Below are positions 1 to 5,976 of a stretch of 64,000 nucleotides of DNA, one piece after another; the stretch's first letter is position 1; the number at the start of each line of letters is the position of its first letter. This DNA comes from a virus, in IMG/VR virus record IMGVR_UViG_3300034198_024692, positions 1 through 64,000 of that record. The stretch is one strand, 5' to 3'. The position numbers were made by a program, and so were the translations under genes. Under the pieces are notes generated by a model. The model was given only the letters and a program-made list of their open reading frames with translations, was not told the origin of the DNA and searched no databases.

Positions 1-27
1 GTAACTCATTGATACTCAACGACTTAC
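1..27. repeat. 27-bp imperfect palindrome, copy 1
   Basis: First of six related 27-bp elements in the left 650 bases. The left half (GTAACTCATTGA) is nearly the reverse complement of the right half (TCAACGACTTAC) around a central TAC. Identical to copy 2 and separated from it by a GC-rich hairpin. Confidence 0.85.
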
Positions 28-35
28 ATCGATGG

Positions 36-52
36 GGCCCCCGCAGGGGGCC
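36..52. other. GC hairpin between palindromes
   Basis: Perfect 7-bp stem (GGCCCCC / GGGGGCC) with a 3-base loop, followed by GTTTC. It lies between palindrome copies 1 and 2. A similar hairpin lies between copies 4 and 5, so palindrome-hairpin-palindrome is a repeated composite unit. A transcription terminator or a folded mobile/intergenic element are both possible. Confidence 0.6.
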
Positions 53-60
53 GTTTCTGC

Positions 61-87
61 GTAACTCATTGATACTCAACGACTTAC
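61..87. repeat. 27-bp imperfect palindrome, copy 2
   Basis: Exact duplicate of the element at 1-27. It closes the palindrome-hairpin-palindrome unit at the left edge of the window. Confidence 0.85.
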
Positions 88-148
88 GGATTCGCACCCA
101 TTACAATTTTTTTTCATTTTGTCAAGTTTTTTTTTCTGGAAAAGGCAC

Positions 149-180
149 AAAAAAATCGCTCCTTTCGGAGCGATTTTTCT
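149..180. terminator. Bidirectional intrinsic terminator
   Basis: Stem AAAAATCGCTCC / GGAGCGATTTTT with a TTTC loop, and A/T runs on both sides. It sits just past the stop codon of the minus-strand ORF ending at 185, which it would terminate. Confidence 0.8.
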
Positions 181-184
181 TGAC

Positions 185-445
185 TTAGCGGTCGTCTCGC
201 CAGTTGTAGTTCTCGTATGGATCGCATTCCCCGTATGGGTAATCTTTGCCGTTCATGAACTCATTCACAAACTCTTCATTACTCATGGCAGAGATACGCT
301 GCATTTCTTTTTCGATGTCGAGAGCGAGGGCGGCTTCATCGGCGGCGGTGGTGGCGGTCGGAATAACCATGCGCAGAGAGTAGGACATGAACCGACTTGT
401 TGCAAGCTTTTCTTTGTATTTTTCGACGAAAAAAACACTGCGCAT
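185..445 (-). CDS. Small hypothetical protein of left-edge cassette 1
   Basis: An 86-residue product with no recognised family. I start it at the ATG giving MRSVFFVEKYKEKL because exactly this segment is duplicated, in frame, at the start of the minus-strand ORF at 700-1065. A later ATG (MVIPTATT) is also possible. After the shared leader come a short Thr/Ala-rich stretch, an acidic helix-like middle (AALALDIEKEMQRI) and an Asp/Asn/Tyr-rich tail ending NYNWRDDR. A terminator hairpin follows immediately. The base composition is GC-richer than the phage genes to the right. It could be a real accessory protein or a host-derived fragment. Confidence 0.45.
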   Translation of the reverse strand: MRSVFFVEKYKEKLATSRFMSYSLRMVIPTATTAADEAALALDIEKEMQRISAMSNEEFVNEFMNGKDYPYGECDPYENYNWRDDR

Positions 446-464
446 TTCTTGCTTCGTGCTTGAC
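403..464 (-). repeat. 62-bp direct repeat, copy 1
   Basis: This 62-base segment recurs at 1023-1084 with a single mismatch. Read on the minus strand it covers the start region of both small left-edge ORFs (MRSVFFV...KYKEKL) and keeps the same frame. It is either a duplicated N-terminus or a shared leader/promoter segment that recruits different ORFs. Confidence 0.85.
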
Positions 465-496
465 GAGTAGGCATAAAGACCTTTTTGTGTCATGAC

Positions 497-523
497 GCAA
501 GTCGTTGGTTTTCAACGAGTTGC
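497..523. repeat. 27-bp imperfect palindrome, copy 3
   Basis: Diverged member of the family: GCAAGTCGTTGG, TTT, TCAACGAGTTGC. The halves are near reverse complements. It lies upstream of the minus-strand ORF at 185-445. Confidence 0.75.
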
Positions 524-530
524 AAAGATC

Positions 531-557
531 GTAAGTCGCTTAGTATCAACGACTTAC
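531..557. repeat. 27-bp imperfect palindrome, copy 4
   Basis: Member of the same family, ending in the TCAACGACTTAC half-site also present in copies 1 and 2. It is followed after a few bases by a GC hairpin. Confidence 0.75.
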
Positions 558-565
558 GCAGACGC

Positions 566-581
566 GGCCCCCTCGGGGGTC
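566..581. other. GC hairpin between palindromes
   Basis: Short stem of five to seven pairs (CCCCC / GGGGG core) between palindrome copies 4 and 5, followed by GTTTCG. It matches in position and sequence style the hairpin at 36-52. Confidence 0.55.
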
Positions 582-589
582 GTTTCGAT

Positions 590-616
590 GTAAGTCGTTG
601 ATTTTCAGTGAGTTGC
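590..616. repeat. 27-bp imperfect palindrome, copy 5
   Basis: GTAAGTCGTTGA, TTT, TCAGTGAGTTGC: a diverged copy that closes the second palindrome-hairpin-palindrome unit. Confidence 0.75.
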
Positions 617-623
617 AGCTGTT

Positions 624-650
624 GTAACTACTTAAAGATCAATGAGTTAC
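624..650. repeat. 27-bp imperfect palindrome, copy 6
   Basis: GTAACTACTTAA, AGA, TCAATGAGTTAC: the most diverged copy, without a hairpin partner. It is followed by an unrelated perfect inverted repeat at 664-689. Confidence 0.7.
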
Positions 651-663
651 AAGACATATGAAC

Positions 664-689
664 GGGAGATAGGCTTTCGCCTATCTCCC
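664..689. other. Perfect hairpin downstream of cassette 2 ORF
   Basis: Ten-base stem GGGAGATAGG / CCTATCTCCC with a CTTTCG loop, just past the stop of the minus-strand ORF ending at 700. No clear T-run follows on either strand, so it is a terminator-like hairpin rather than a canonical intrinsic terminator. Confidence 0.6.
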
Positions 690-699
690 ACTTATGTCA

Positions 700-1065
700 T
701 CAGATAGACTCTTGAGCTTCCGCTTGGGTGGCGAGAGCCTCCAAGATCTCGAAAAGTTTTTCGCGGGAGATGCTTCCATCTTGAGAATAAACCTCAAGAT
801 CGATTCCCAAAAGCGTCATGAATGCAGTCATTCGCCCGAATTTGCTTGCATAGCATTCCCCCTTGGTTGCAACCGCTTTGGAAATGCGATTGGCAATCGA
901 AACCAGCGAAGGCGCGGTGGTGGTGGTGACGGTGGTGGTGACGGTGGTGGTGACGGTGGTGGTGGTCATGGTGGTGATGCGCTCGGCGCGGCAGCAGAGT
1001 AACGCGAAAGCGGACCTTGTGACAAGCTTTTCTTTGTATTTTCCGACGAAAAAAACACTGCGCAT
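700..1065 (-). CDS. Small hypothetical protein with Thr-repeat, cassette 2
   Basis: About 121 residues, unrecognised. It begins with the same MRSVFFV-KYKEKL segment as the ORF at 185-445, passes through a Cys/Arg stretch, then a low-complexity TTTTVTTTVTTTVTTTT tract encoded by near-perfect 12-base tandem repeats. The rest looks like a compact helical domain (SIANRISKAVATKG, TAFMTLLGIDLEVYS, SREKLFEILEALA). The helical tail suggests a real gene. The start could instead be the ATG directly before the Thr tract. Composition is GC-rich compared with the phage genes. Confidence 0.45.
   Translation of the reverse strand: MRSVFFVGKYKEKLVTRSAFALLCCRAERITTMTTTTVTTTVTTTVTTTTAPSLVSIANRISKAVATKGECYASKFGRMTAFMTLLGIDLEVYSQDGSISREKLFEILEALATQAEAQESI
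916..966. repeat. 12-base tandem repeat (Thr tract)
   Basis: Tandem units of GGTGGTGGTGAC-type sequence. On the minus strand they encode TTTV repeats in the ORF at 700-1065. Whole-unit changes keep frame, so copy number could vary by slippage without breaking the ORF. Confidence 0.75.
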
Positions 1066-1084
1066 TTCTTGCTTCGTGCTTGAC
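1023..1084 (-). repeat. 62-bp direct repeat, copy 2
   Basis: Second copy of the element at 403-464, with one mismatch (position 1043 versus 423). It provides the start region of the minus-strand ORF at 700-1065. Sequence to its right (1085-1240) is C-rich and then A-rich and unrelated to sequence beyond copy 1. Confidence 0.85.
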
Positions 1085-1147
1085 ACCCCCCCATTTCTCA
1101 AAAAAAAATCTATCACAGAGTTGCGAAAAGGGCGGGGGGTGCCTTTT
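1084..1147 (+). terminator. Possible long-loop terminator
   Basis: ACCCCCC (from 1085) can pair with GGGGGGT (to 1140), after which CCTTTTTT follows. The loop is over 40 bases, so this is a weak candidate. It marks the shift from GC-rich left-edge sequence to AT-rich phage sequence. Confidence 0.25.
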
Positions 1148-1238
1148 TTCAATCTCCCCTCCCCAATCCTACCAAACCATACCCCTCCCCCCATTGTTCG
1201 AAAACGTAGCACCCTCATCGACATTCACTCAAATAAAA

Positions 1239-1252
1239 GTGTAAAAAAAATA
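1239..1252 (+). promoter_or_regulatory. Possible GTGTAA-type phage promoter
   Basis: GTGTAA followed by an A-run and TAAAC, upstream of the gene at 1290. It matches the motif found before many other genes here but is farther (about 50 bases) from the start codon than usual. Confidence 0.4.
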
Positions 1253-1289
1253 AACACACCCTTTTTCGGAAAACCAAAAAATAAAAAAA

Positions 1290-2087
1290 ATGCCAGTAAT
1301 AAAACACAATCAAGTACCAGTGATTGCAGAATATTTTGGAGAAGATTATTTCGCTGTCGCAAAATCTGTAAGCATATCTTATGCAGCATCTTTAGAACCA
1401 TCTCGCATTTTAGCTCCAAATCAAAACAATAACTTCCGAATTGGTGGACCTACCGCTACAAAAATATCTATTAATATGGTGGCAGATAAACCAAGTCAGT
1501 ATCCATTTCCAAGTCTTTTGTTTGAGGCTCTTACTGGAGATAGAGCAGCTTTATTAAAAATAGGATCATCACAATTCTCTTCTTGTTATTGCAGTAGCGC
1601 AAGAATTGATATATCTCCATTTGCGCCGATCTTAATCTCTGCGGAATTTATAAGCAACAATCCCCCAATCAATCAACCGTTTGTTGGCACCACAAATGAA
1701 CCTCCAAGCAGCTCTTTATCTCATGGGTACAAAACATTAATCACTAATGGCGATTTACTATCTGATAAAAACTATTCTTCCATATCTTACCAAGTTTCTT
1801 GTAATAGAACTCCTGTATTTAATTTGGGGGAAAAGTTTGCTCAAAAAATGTTTTTAGACAGTGTTGAAAAAGAATTATCAATCAAAGCAACAAACATAGG
1901 CAATTTTATTGATTATACTGGATATGGAGATGTGATAAGTATAGACGTTAAAGCTGATGATAATAGCTCTATATTTATTCAGCCTTTATCCATGTCATCA
2001 AATTCGCGCATTGTTTCTCAAAATATTTCCATGGAAGAAGGAGGCATTTTAGCAGGAGATATTTCATTAAGAGAGATCGTTCTTTGA
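1290..2087 (+). CDS. Tail-tube-like virion protein
   Basis: A 265-residue beta-rich protein with no signal peptide or membrane segment. The layout resembles three other proteins in this window (14742-15878, 28229-29020, 29961-31148): an early VSISY strand, a mid-region strand pair, then a glycine/serine-rich middle (TGYGDVISIDVKADD), and a final beta hairpin (NISMEEGGILAGDISLREI). I infer a structural tail-tube or virion-surface role from this shared architecture; no family signature is certain. It is the first gene of AT-rich phage style after the left-edge segment. The next gene begins 23 bases later behind its own promoter motif. Confidence 0.5.
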   Translation: MPVIKHNQVPVIAEYFGEDYFAVAKSVSISYAASLEPSRILAPNQNNNFRIGGPTATKISINMVADKPSQYPFPSLLFEALTGDRAALLKIGSSQFSSCYCSSARIDISPFAPILISAEFISNNPPINQPFVGTTNEPPSSSLSHGYKTLITNGDLLSDKNYSSISYQVSCNRTPVFNLGEKFAQKMFLDSVEKELSIKATNIGNFIDYTGYGDVISIDVKADDNSSIFIQPLSMSSNSRIVSQNISMEEGGILAGDISLREIVL

Positions 2088-2094
2088 TTTGTGC

Positions 2095-2107
2095 GTGTAA
2101 ATATATA
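2095..2107 (+). promoter_or_regulatory. GTGTAA-type phage promoter before phoH
   Basis: GTGTAAATATATA ends four bases before the ATG at 2111. It is one of the best matches to the recurrent motif in this window. Confidence 0.6.
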
Positions 2108-2110
2108 TGA

Positions 2111-2839
2111 ATGGCAAAGAAAAAACTCGACAAGTCGGGTTCTCTTGAGTTCCACCCTCAACTAGAACATAAGATCAGAACAAAAGCCCGTAAATTCAAA
2201 TTTACAGACAAACAAGTTCAATTCTTAAATATCATATTGAATCCAGACAATTCTATCATTTTTGTTTCTGGACCCGCAGGATCTTCTAAAACATACATGG
2301 CGATTTATGCCGCGATTCAGATTATGGCGGCAGATCGAGATAAGGAATTGTTGTATGTTCGAAGCATTGCTGAAAGTGCAGACAAAGGACTTGGAAGTTT
2401 ACCAGGAGATATTGCGGAAAAGTTTGATCCGTTTTTAATGCCTTTATACGACAAGCTTGAAGAAATTGTTCAGCCGCAAGATGTTGCTTGGTTAAAAAAA
2501 CAAGAAATGATCAGTGCTGTGCCAATTAACTTTTTGCGCGGAGCAAGCTGGACAGACAAGATTGTTGTTGCTGATGAATGCCAAAACTTCACTTTAAAAG
2601 AACTTACCACTCTTATCACAAGAGTAGGCGAAGGCACTAAGCTTATCATCTGCGGCGACATCATGCAAAGCGATATCGGGCAGCGCTCAGGCTTCAAAAA
2701 TATCTTCAATTTGTTTAACGATAAAGAAAGCAAAGACAAAGGAGTTCAAACTTTCATGTTTAATCATAACGATATTGTGCGTAGTGAAATTCTTAAGTTT
2801 TTAGTGTCTAAATTGGAAAAAATCGGAGCAGCAGTGTAA
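2111..2839 (+). CDS. phoH: PhoH-like P-loop ATPase
   Basis: A 242-residue protein of the PhoH family, cytoplasmic ATPases common in phages whose exact role is unsettled (phosphate-stress link, RNA metabolism). An N-terminal helical lead (KFTDKQVQFLNIIL) is followed by Walker A GPAGSSKT at 54-61, Walker B IVVADECQN at 151-159 with the DEcQN signature typical of PhoH/superfamily-1-like proteins, and a GDIMQSDIG sensor-type motif at about 178-186. The length fits the short phage form. The ATG at 2111 is chosen because the overlapping ATG at 2107 is out of frame. The start lies directly behind a GTGTAA motif, and a strong hairpin follows the stop. Confidence 0.93.
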   Translation: MAKKKLDKSGSLEFHPQLEHKIRTKARKFKFTDKQVQFLNIILNPDNSIIFVSGPAGSSKTYMAIYAAIQIMAADRDKELLYVRSIAESADKGLGSLPGDIAEKFDPFLMPLYDKLEEIVQPQDVAWLKKQEMISAVPINFLRGASWTDKIVVADECQNFTLKELTTLITRVGEGTKLIICGDIMQSDIGQRSGFKNIFNLFNDKESKDKGVQTFMFNHNDIVRSEILKFLVSKLEKIGAAV

Positions 2840-2846
2840 ATACATA
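2834..2846 (+). promoter_or_regulatory. Possible GTGTAA-type promoter at phoH stop
   Basis: GTGTAAATACATA overlaps the stop codon of the PhoH gene. Because the terminator hairpin follows at once, its use for the next gene is doubtful. Confidence 0.3.
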
Positions 2847-2848
2847 TA

Positions 2849-2910
2849 GACAAGGCTACCACAACGCACGCAGCGGATGCTTAAATATACAGGTGGTAGC
2901 CTTGTCTTTT
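2849..2910 (+). terminator. Long-stem terminator after phoH
   Basis: Fourteen perfectly paired bases (GACAAGGCTACCAC with GTGGTAGCCTTGTC) followed by TTTTCG. The 30-base loop is unusually long for a terminator and contains its own small inverted repeat, so the structure may have an extra RNA function. Confidence 0.75.
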
Positions 2911-2960
2911 CGTCGAAAAAAATAACTAGAAAAAACACTATATAATTGCATTATAATAGT

Positions 2961-3320
2961 ATGAATTCTATGTTTTGTCCAAATTGCGGCATGAAGCATT
3001 CTTATAATTATTCTAAGCCTAAATTTTGTTCGGGCTGTGGTAGTTCACTAGGACTTTCTTTAGCCAAACCTACAAATTCCAAAACCAGAGCTTCTGAATA
3101 TGAAGACGAAGATGAAGAAAATTTCGATCCCGAAAATTCAGATGCTGAATATGTTCCTTCTATTAGAAAGTTGCAAGTAGAAGTTGAAAATTACTCTGAA
3201 TCTAATTGTTTTTCTTTAGGTTCTATTTTTGGCCAATCTAACAACGAGCCAAGAACTACCAGACGCAGAAAAGCTTCTAGCGTTGATGATTTCGTTAGCA
3301 GCAAAACTCGTCGTGAATAA
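2961..3320 (+). CDS. Zinc-ribbon protein
   Basis: A 119-residue product if started at the ATG at 2961; an upstream TTG at 2946 is possible but less likely. The N-terminus is a zinc ribbon with CPNCG (Cys6, Cys9) and CSGCG (Cys23, Cys26). A strongly acidic low-complexity linker (EDEDEENFDPENSDAE) and a basic C-terminus (TTRRRKASS...SKTRRE) follow. Such ribbons bind nucleic acid or act as adaptor modules; the partner is unknown. Its last 35 bases overlap the start of the sigma-like gene, so the two are probably translationally coupled. Confidence 0.7.
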   Translation: MNSMFCPNCGMKHSYNYSKPKFCSGCGSSLGLSLAKPTNSKTRASEYEDEDEENFDPENSDAEYVPSIRKLQVEVENYSESNCFSLGSIFGQSNNEPRTTRRRKASSVDDFVSSKTRRE

Positions 3321-3999
3321 TAGTTTGAAAAAATACGAAGACTATTCTTTGGTGATAGATGCTGTTATTCAGCGCTTTAGAAAGAAGTGGCAATTAAAAG
3401 CTATCAACTGGTTTGATTTCGACGATGTTTCCCAAATAATAAAAATCCACATATATAACAAATGGAGCATGTGGGATCAATCAAAGCCGCTTGAGCCTTG
3501 GATTGCTAGAATAACATCGAATCAAATTAAAAACATCATTCGCAACAATTATACAAATTATGTAAAGCCTTGTATGCAGTGTAAGTTTAATATGGGAGAT
3601 AATCTTTGCGCCATGACTAAAAATGGAACACAAAACTCATCATGCGCAGATTACTTAAAGTGGACAAAGCAAAAACAATCAGGATATGGTGTTAAGCTTC
3701 CATTACCAATGGAAAACCACGCTCAGGAGATAAATCGAAAACAAGATTCGAACGTAGACTTTTCTGATTCTGTTTCAAAATTAAACGAACTGCTAAAGTG
3801 CCAACTTTCCGAACCTCATTACACGGTATACATAATGCTTTTCTTTGAACATAAAAGCGAAGAAGAAGTTGCTAAATTCATGGGTTATAAAAGCAATGAG
3901 AAAAACAGAAAAGCAGGCTACAAACAAATCAAAAACCTAAAAAAAATGCTTAAGCAAAAAGCCGAAGCAATCATTAGAGAATATGACATCATATTATGA
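3286..3999 (+). CDS. Sigma-70-like transcription factor with Cys-rich insertion
   Basis: A 237-residue protein resembling phage/ECF-type sigma factors that redirect host RNA polymerase. Region-2-like helices occupy about 41-90 (WFDFDDVSQIIKIHI, then LEPWIARITSNQIKNIIRN). The C-terminal 90 residues look like region 4, with an EPHYTVYIML helix and an EEEVAKFMGYK helix-turn-helix. Between them is a segment with Cys96, Cys99, Cys108 and Cys120 that could bind a metal. I start at ATG 3286; GTG 3313 is an alternative. It overlaps the zinc-ribbon gene upstream and, by four bases, the HTH gene downstream. It is a candidate reader of the GTGTAA motif, an inference not shown by sequence alone. Confidence 0.75.
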   Translation: MISLAAKLVVNNSLKKYEDYSLVIDAVIQRFRKKWQLKAINWFDFDDVSQIIKIHIYNKWSMWDQSKPLEPWIARITSNQIKNIIRNNYTNYVKPCMQCKFNMGDNLCAMTKNGTQNSSCADYLKWTKQKQSGYGVKLPLPMENHAQEINRKQDSNVDFSDSVSKLNELLKCQLSEPHYTVYIMLFFEHKSEEEVAKFMGYKSNEKNRKAGYKQIKNLKKMLKQKAEAIIREYDIIL

Positions 4000-5048
4000 A
4001 TCTAACCGACGAACAAAAAGAACTTATTAAAAGCACTTACCGCAAAACAACCGATCTTAACGAGATCGTTCGTATTGTATTCGATAATCCAGAAATCGAT
4101 GGAAGAAGCAAAGAAGGAAGACTTATTCGATCTTATATGATCGAAACTGGATTGAAGTTTAAAACTTCTACTCGCAAAAAAAAGGAAGGCATTGAATTCA
4201 CAAAGGAGCAAGTAAGCTTTATCGTTGAACATGCTAACGCAGGTTCTTCTTCCTTGCGTATTGCTGAAATTCTATTTCCAGATAGAGAGGTGAAACCTCT
4301 TTCGCTGGAACAAAGAGCAGTTTACTCGGTGATAAAAGAAATCAATCCAGACTATTCTCCATCGCAAGATAGTGATGTTGGCTTGAGTAGTTATGTAGCG
4401 CCGAAATCGACGAGCCGAATCGTTAAAAAGATCAACGACGCAACTGGTAGTGAATTGCAGGAAGATAAGATTAATAGGCAACATAAAGTGTGCGTAGAGA
4501 GGCTTGGTGTTAATTTAAATAACTCAAGATTTTTGAAAATTGTTAATAATTATACATCAAAAGAAGATCGGGAATTATTTGAGCAAGAGTTTATTCGTTT
4601 AACTTGGGATAAGCCAGATTTAACAGCAGATGAAATTAACTTATACATGAATGTGTGTAAGGAAATCGTTAATCTAGAAGTTGTTAGCAAACATTTAAAT
4701 AAGTTAAATGATATATTTGATATCACAAACGATCAAGAGGAAATGAGTGTTCGTTTGTCGGAAATTATTAAAGCAAAAAGTTCAGAGTATCATCAGTGCG
4801 AAACTCGAATTGAAAATTTAACAAAAAAGCTTCAGGGTGATCGTGCTGAGCGCATGAAAAGCAAGCATAAAGAAAATGCCTCTATCCTTTCTTTGATTCA
4901 ATATTTTCAAGATGAAGAAGAGCGTCTTAACATGGTTAAGATTGCGGAGATGCAAAAAGCTCTCGTTAAAGAAGAAGCTCATCGCTTAGAGGGTATGCCA
5001 GAATGGAAGAGTAGAATTTTAGGAATTTCTCAAGAAGATGTCATTTGA
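3996..5048 (+). CDS. HTH and coiled-coil protein, possible small terminase
   Basis: A 350-residue protein with no firm family match. Two helix-turn-helix-like units lie at the N-terminus: roughly residues 4-55 (TDEQKELIKSTYRKT...) and 69-115 (TKEQVSFIVEHANAG...LRIAEILFPD). A long helical, probably coiled-coil C-terminus (residues 240-340, Glu/Lys/Arg-rich) follows. DNA-binding N-terminus plus oligomerising helices, directly upstream of the nuclease and large terminase genes, fits a small terminase that recognises packaging sites. That role is inferred from position and architecture. It overlaps its neighbours on both sides (four bases upstream, 11 downstream), so it belongs to the packaging operon. 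Confidence 0.5.
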   Translation: MNLTDEQKELIKSTYRKTTDLNEIVRIVFDNPEIDGRSKEGRLIRSYMIETGLKFKTSTRKKKEGIEFTKEQVSFIVEHANAGSSSLRIAEILFPDREVKPLSLEQRAVYSVIKEINPDYSPSQDSDVGLSSYVAPKSTSRIVKKINDATGSELQEDKINRQHKVCVERLGVNLNNSRFLKIVNNYTSKEDRELFEQEFIRLTWDKPDLTADEINLYMNVCKEIVNLEVVSKHLNKLNDIFDITNDQEEMSVRLSEIIKAKSSEYHQCETRIENLTKKLQGDRAERMKSKHKENASILSLIQYFQDEEERLNMVKIAEMQKALVKEEAHRLEGMPEWKSRILGISQEDVI

Positions 5049-5976
5049 TTGTAAAGAATGCGAAGAGTCTTTTGGCTCACTAAAAAGCTTACATGCTCAT
5101 ATTAAAAAGCATGGTATGATCTTAGGAGATTACTATGTAAAACATTTTGCAAGAAGAAATAAGCTTTCTGGAGACTTATTGCAATTTAAAAACTATGAAG
5201 ATTATTTTGAGAAAGATTTCTCAAATTATAAGCAGTTAATAGAATGGTGCGAGTCTGCTCCAGCTAACGAAGTCCAACCGTATATAATTTCTTGCTTGAA
5301 AAACAGAATAAAAAAGAAAGAATTAAAATATGGCCCGAATACTATTGAACTTTTCACTTCCAGTTTACCTACTATACAGCTATATAAGAAGTTTTTTGGA
5401 AGCTATTCAAATGCTTGTAAAGCTTGTGACATTGAACCTATGTTTAATGCAAATTTGCCGAAATCATTTCACTCTGATTTTCGCAATATCAAGATTTATA
5501 TAGATACTAGAGAGCAGCAACCTTTAGAATTTAAAAATTCAGAAAAGCTAAAACTTGATGTTGGAGATTATGCAGTTGGCGGCGAAGATTATAATTATAC
5601 TTATGTAGATAGAAAGTCATTTGCTGATTTTTGCTCAACAATGACCGTTGAGTATAAAAGATTTAGAAGAGAGTTACAGAGATGCAGAGATCTTGGATGT
5701 TATCTTTTTGTTGTGACAGAAAGTAATCTTTACAAAATGGCAGAAAGAAACCTCTACTCTCCCAAGAGATATAATCTTGATTATGCATTTCATAACATGA
5801 GAGAAATTCAGTCTGAGTACAGAGATTGCTGCCAGTTTGTTTTTAGCGGAAATAGAAGCAATAGTCAGATTCTAATTCCTAAGTTATTAGTTAATGGAAA
5901 AAAGTTATGGAATACTGACATACAATATTTCTTAGATACAGGAGCAATGAACTATTACGAAAGGAATTTAAAATGA
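5038..5976 (+). CDS. Zinc-finger / ERCC4-type nuclease
   Basis: A 312-residue two-module protein. Residues 5-25 form a C2H2 zinc finger (Cys5, Cys8, His21, His25) followed by LGDYYVKHFARR, an arrangement seen in phage and MucR-like finger proteins. Residues 150-260 form an ERCC4/XPF-family nuclease core: DTREQ at 156-160, GDY at 176-178 and VDRKS at 190-194, matching the family's metal-binding D...GDY...(E/D)RK signature. It would cut branched or structured DNA. Position between the putative small terminase and TerL, with overlaps on both sides, suggests DNA processing linked to packaging or resolution of replication intermediates; this is an inference. Confidence 0.82.
   Translation: MSFDCKECEESFGSLKSLHAHIKKHGMILGDYYVKHFARRNKLSGDLLQFKNYEDYFEKDFSNYKQLIEWCESAPANEVQPYIISCLKNRIKKKELKYGPNTIELFTSSLPTIQLYKKFFGSYSNACKACDIEPMFNANLPKSFHSDFRNIKIYIDTREQQPLEFKNSEKLKLDVGDYAVGGEDYNYTYVDRKSFADFCSTMTVEYKRFRRELQRCRDLGCYLFVVTESNLYKMAERNLYSPKRYNLDYAFHNMREIQSEYRDCCQFVFSGNRSNSQILIPKLLVNGKKLWNTDIQYFLDTGAMNYYERNLK

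Noticed and set aside
1-650. Possible CRISPR array from the repeated 27-bp elements
   Set aside because: Spacing is irregular (3 to 400 bases), copies diverge, intervening sequence includes a gene and hairpins, and no cas genes are visible. They fit intergenic palindromes better.
863-1432. Plus-strand open frame across the left-edge boundary
   Set aside because: It is Val/Ser-rich low-complexity translation of the Thr-repeat complement and crosses into the tube-like gene in another frame; no start context or domain.
2111-2839. DNA helicase
   Set aside because: P-loop and DECQN fit superfamily-1-like enzymes, but length, overall motif order and lack of further helicase motifs identify PhoH.
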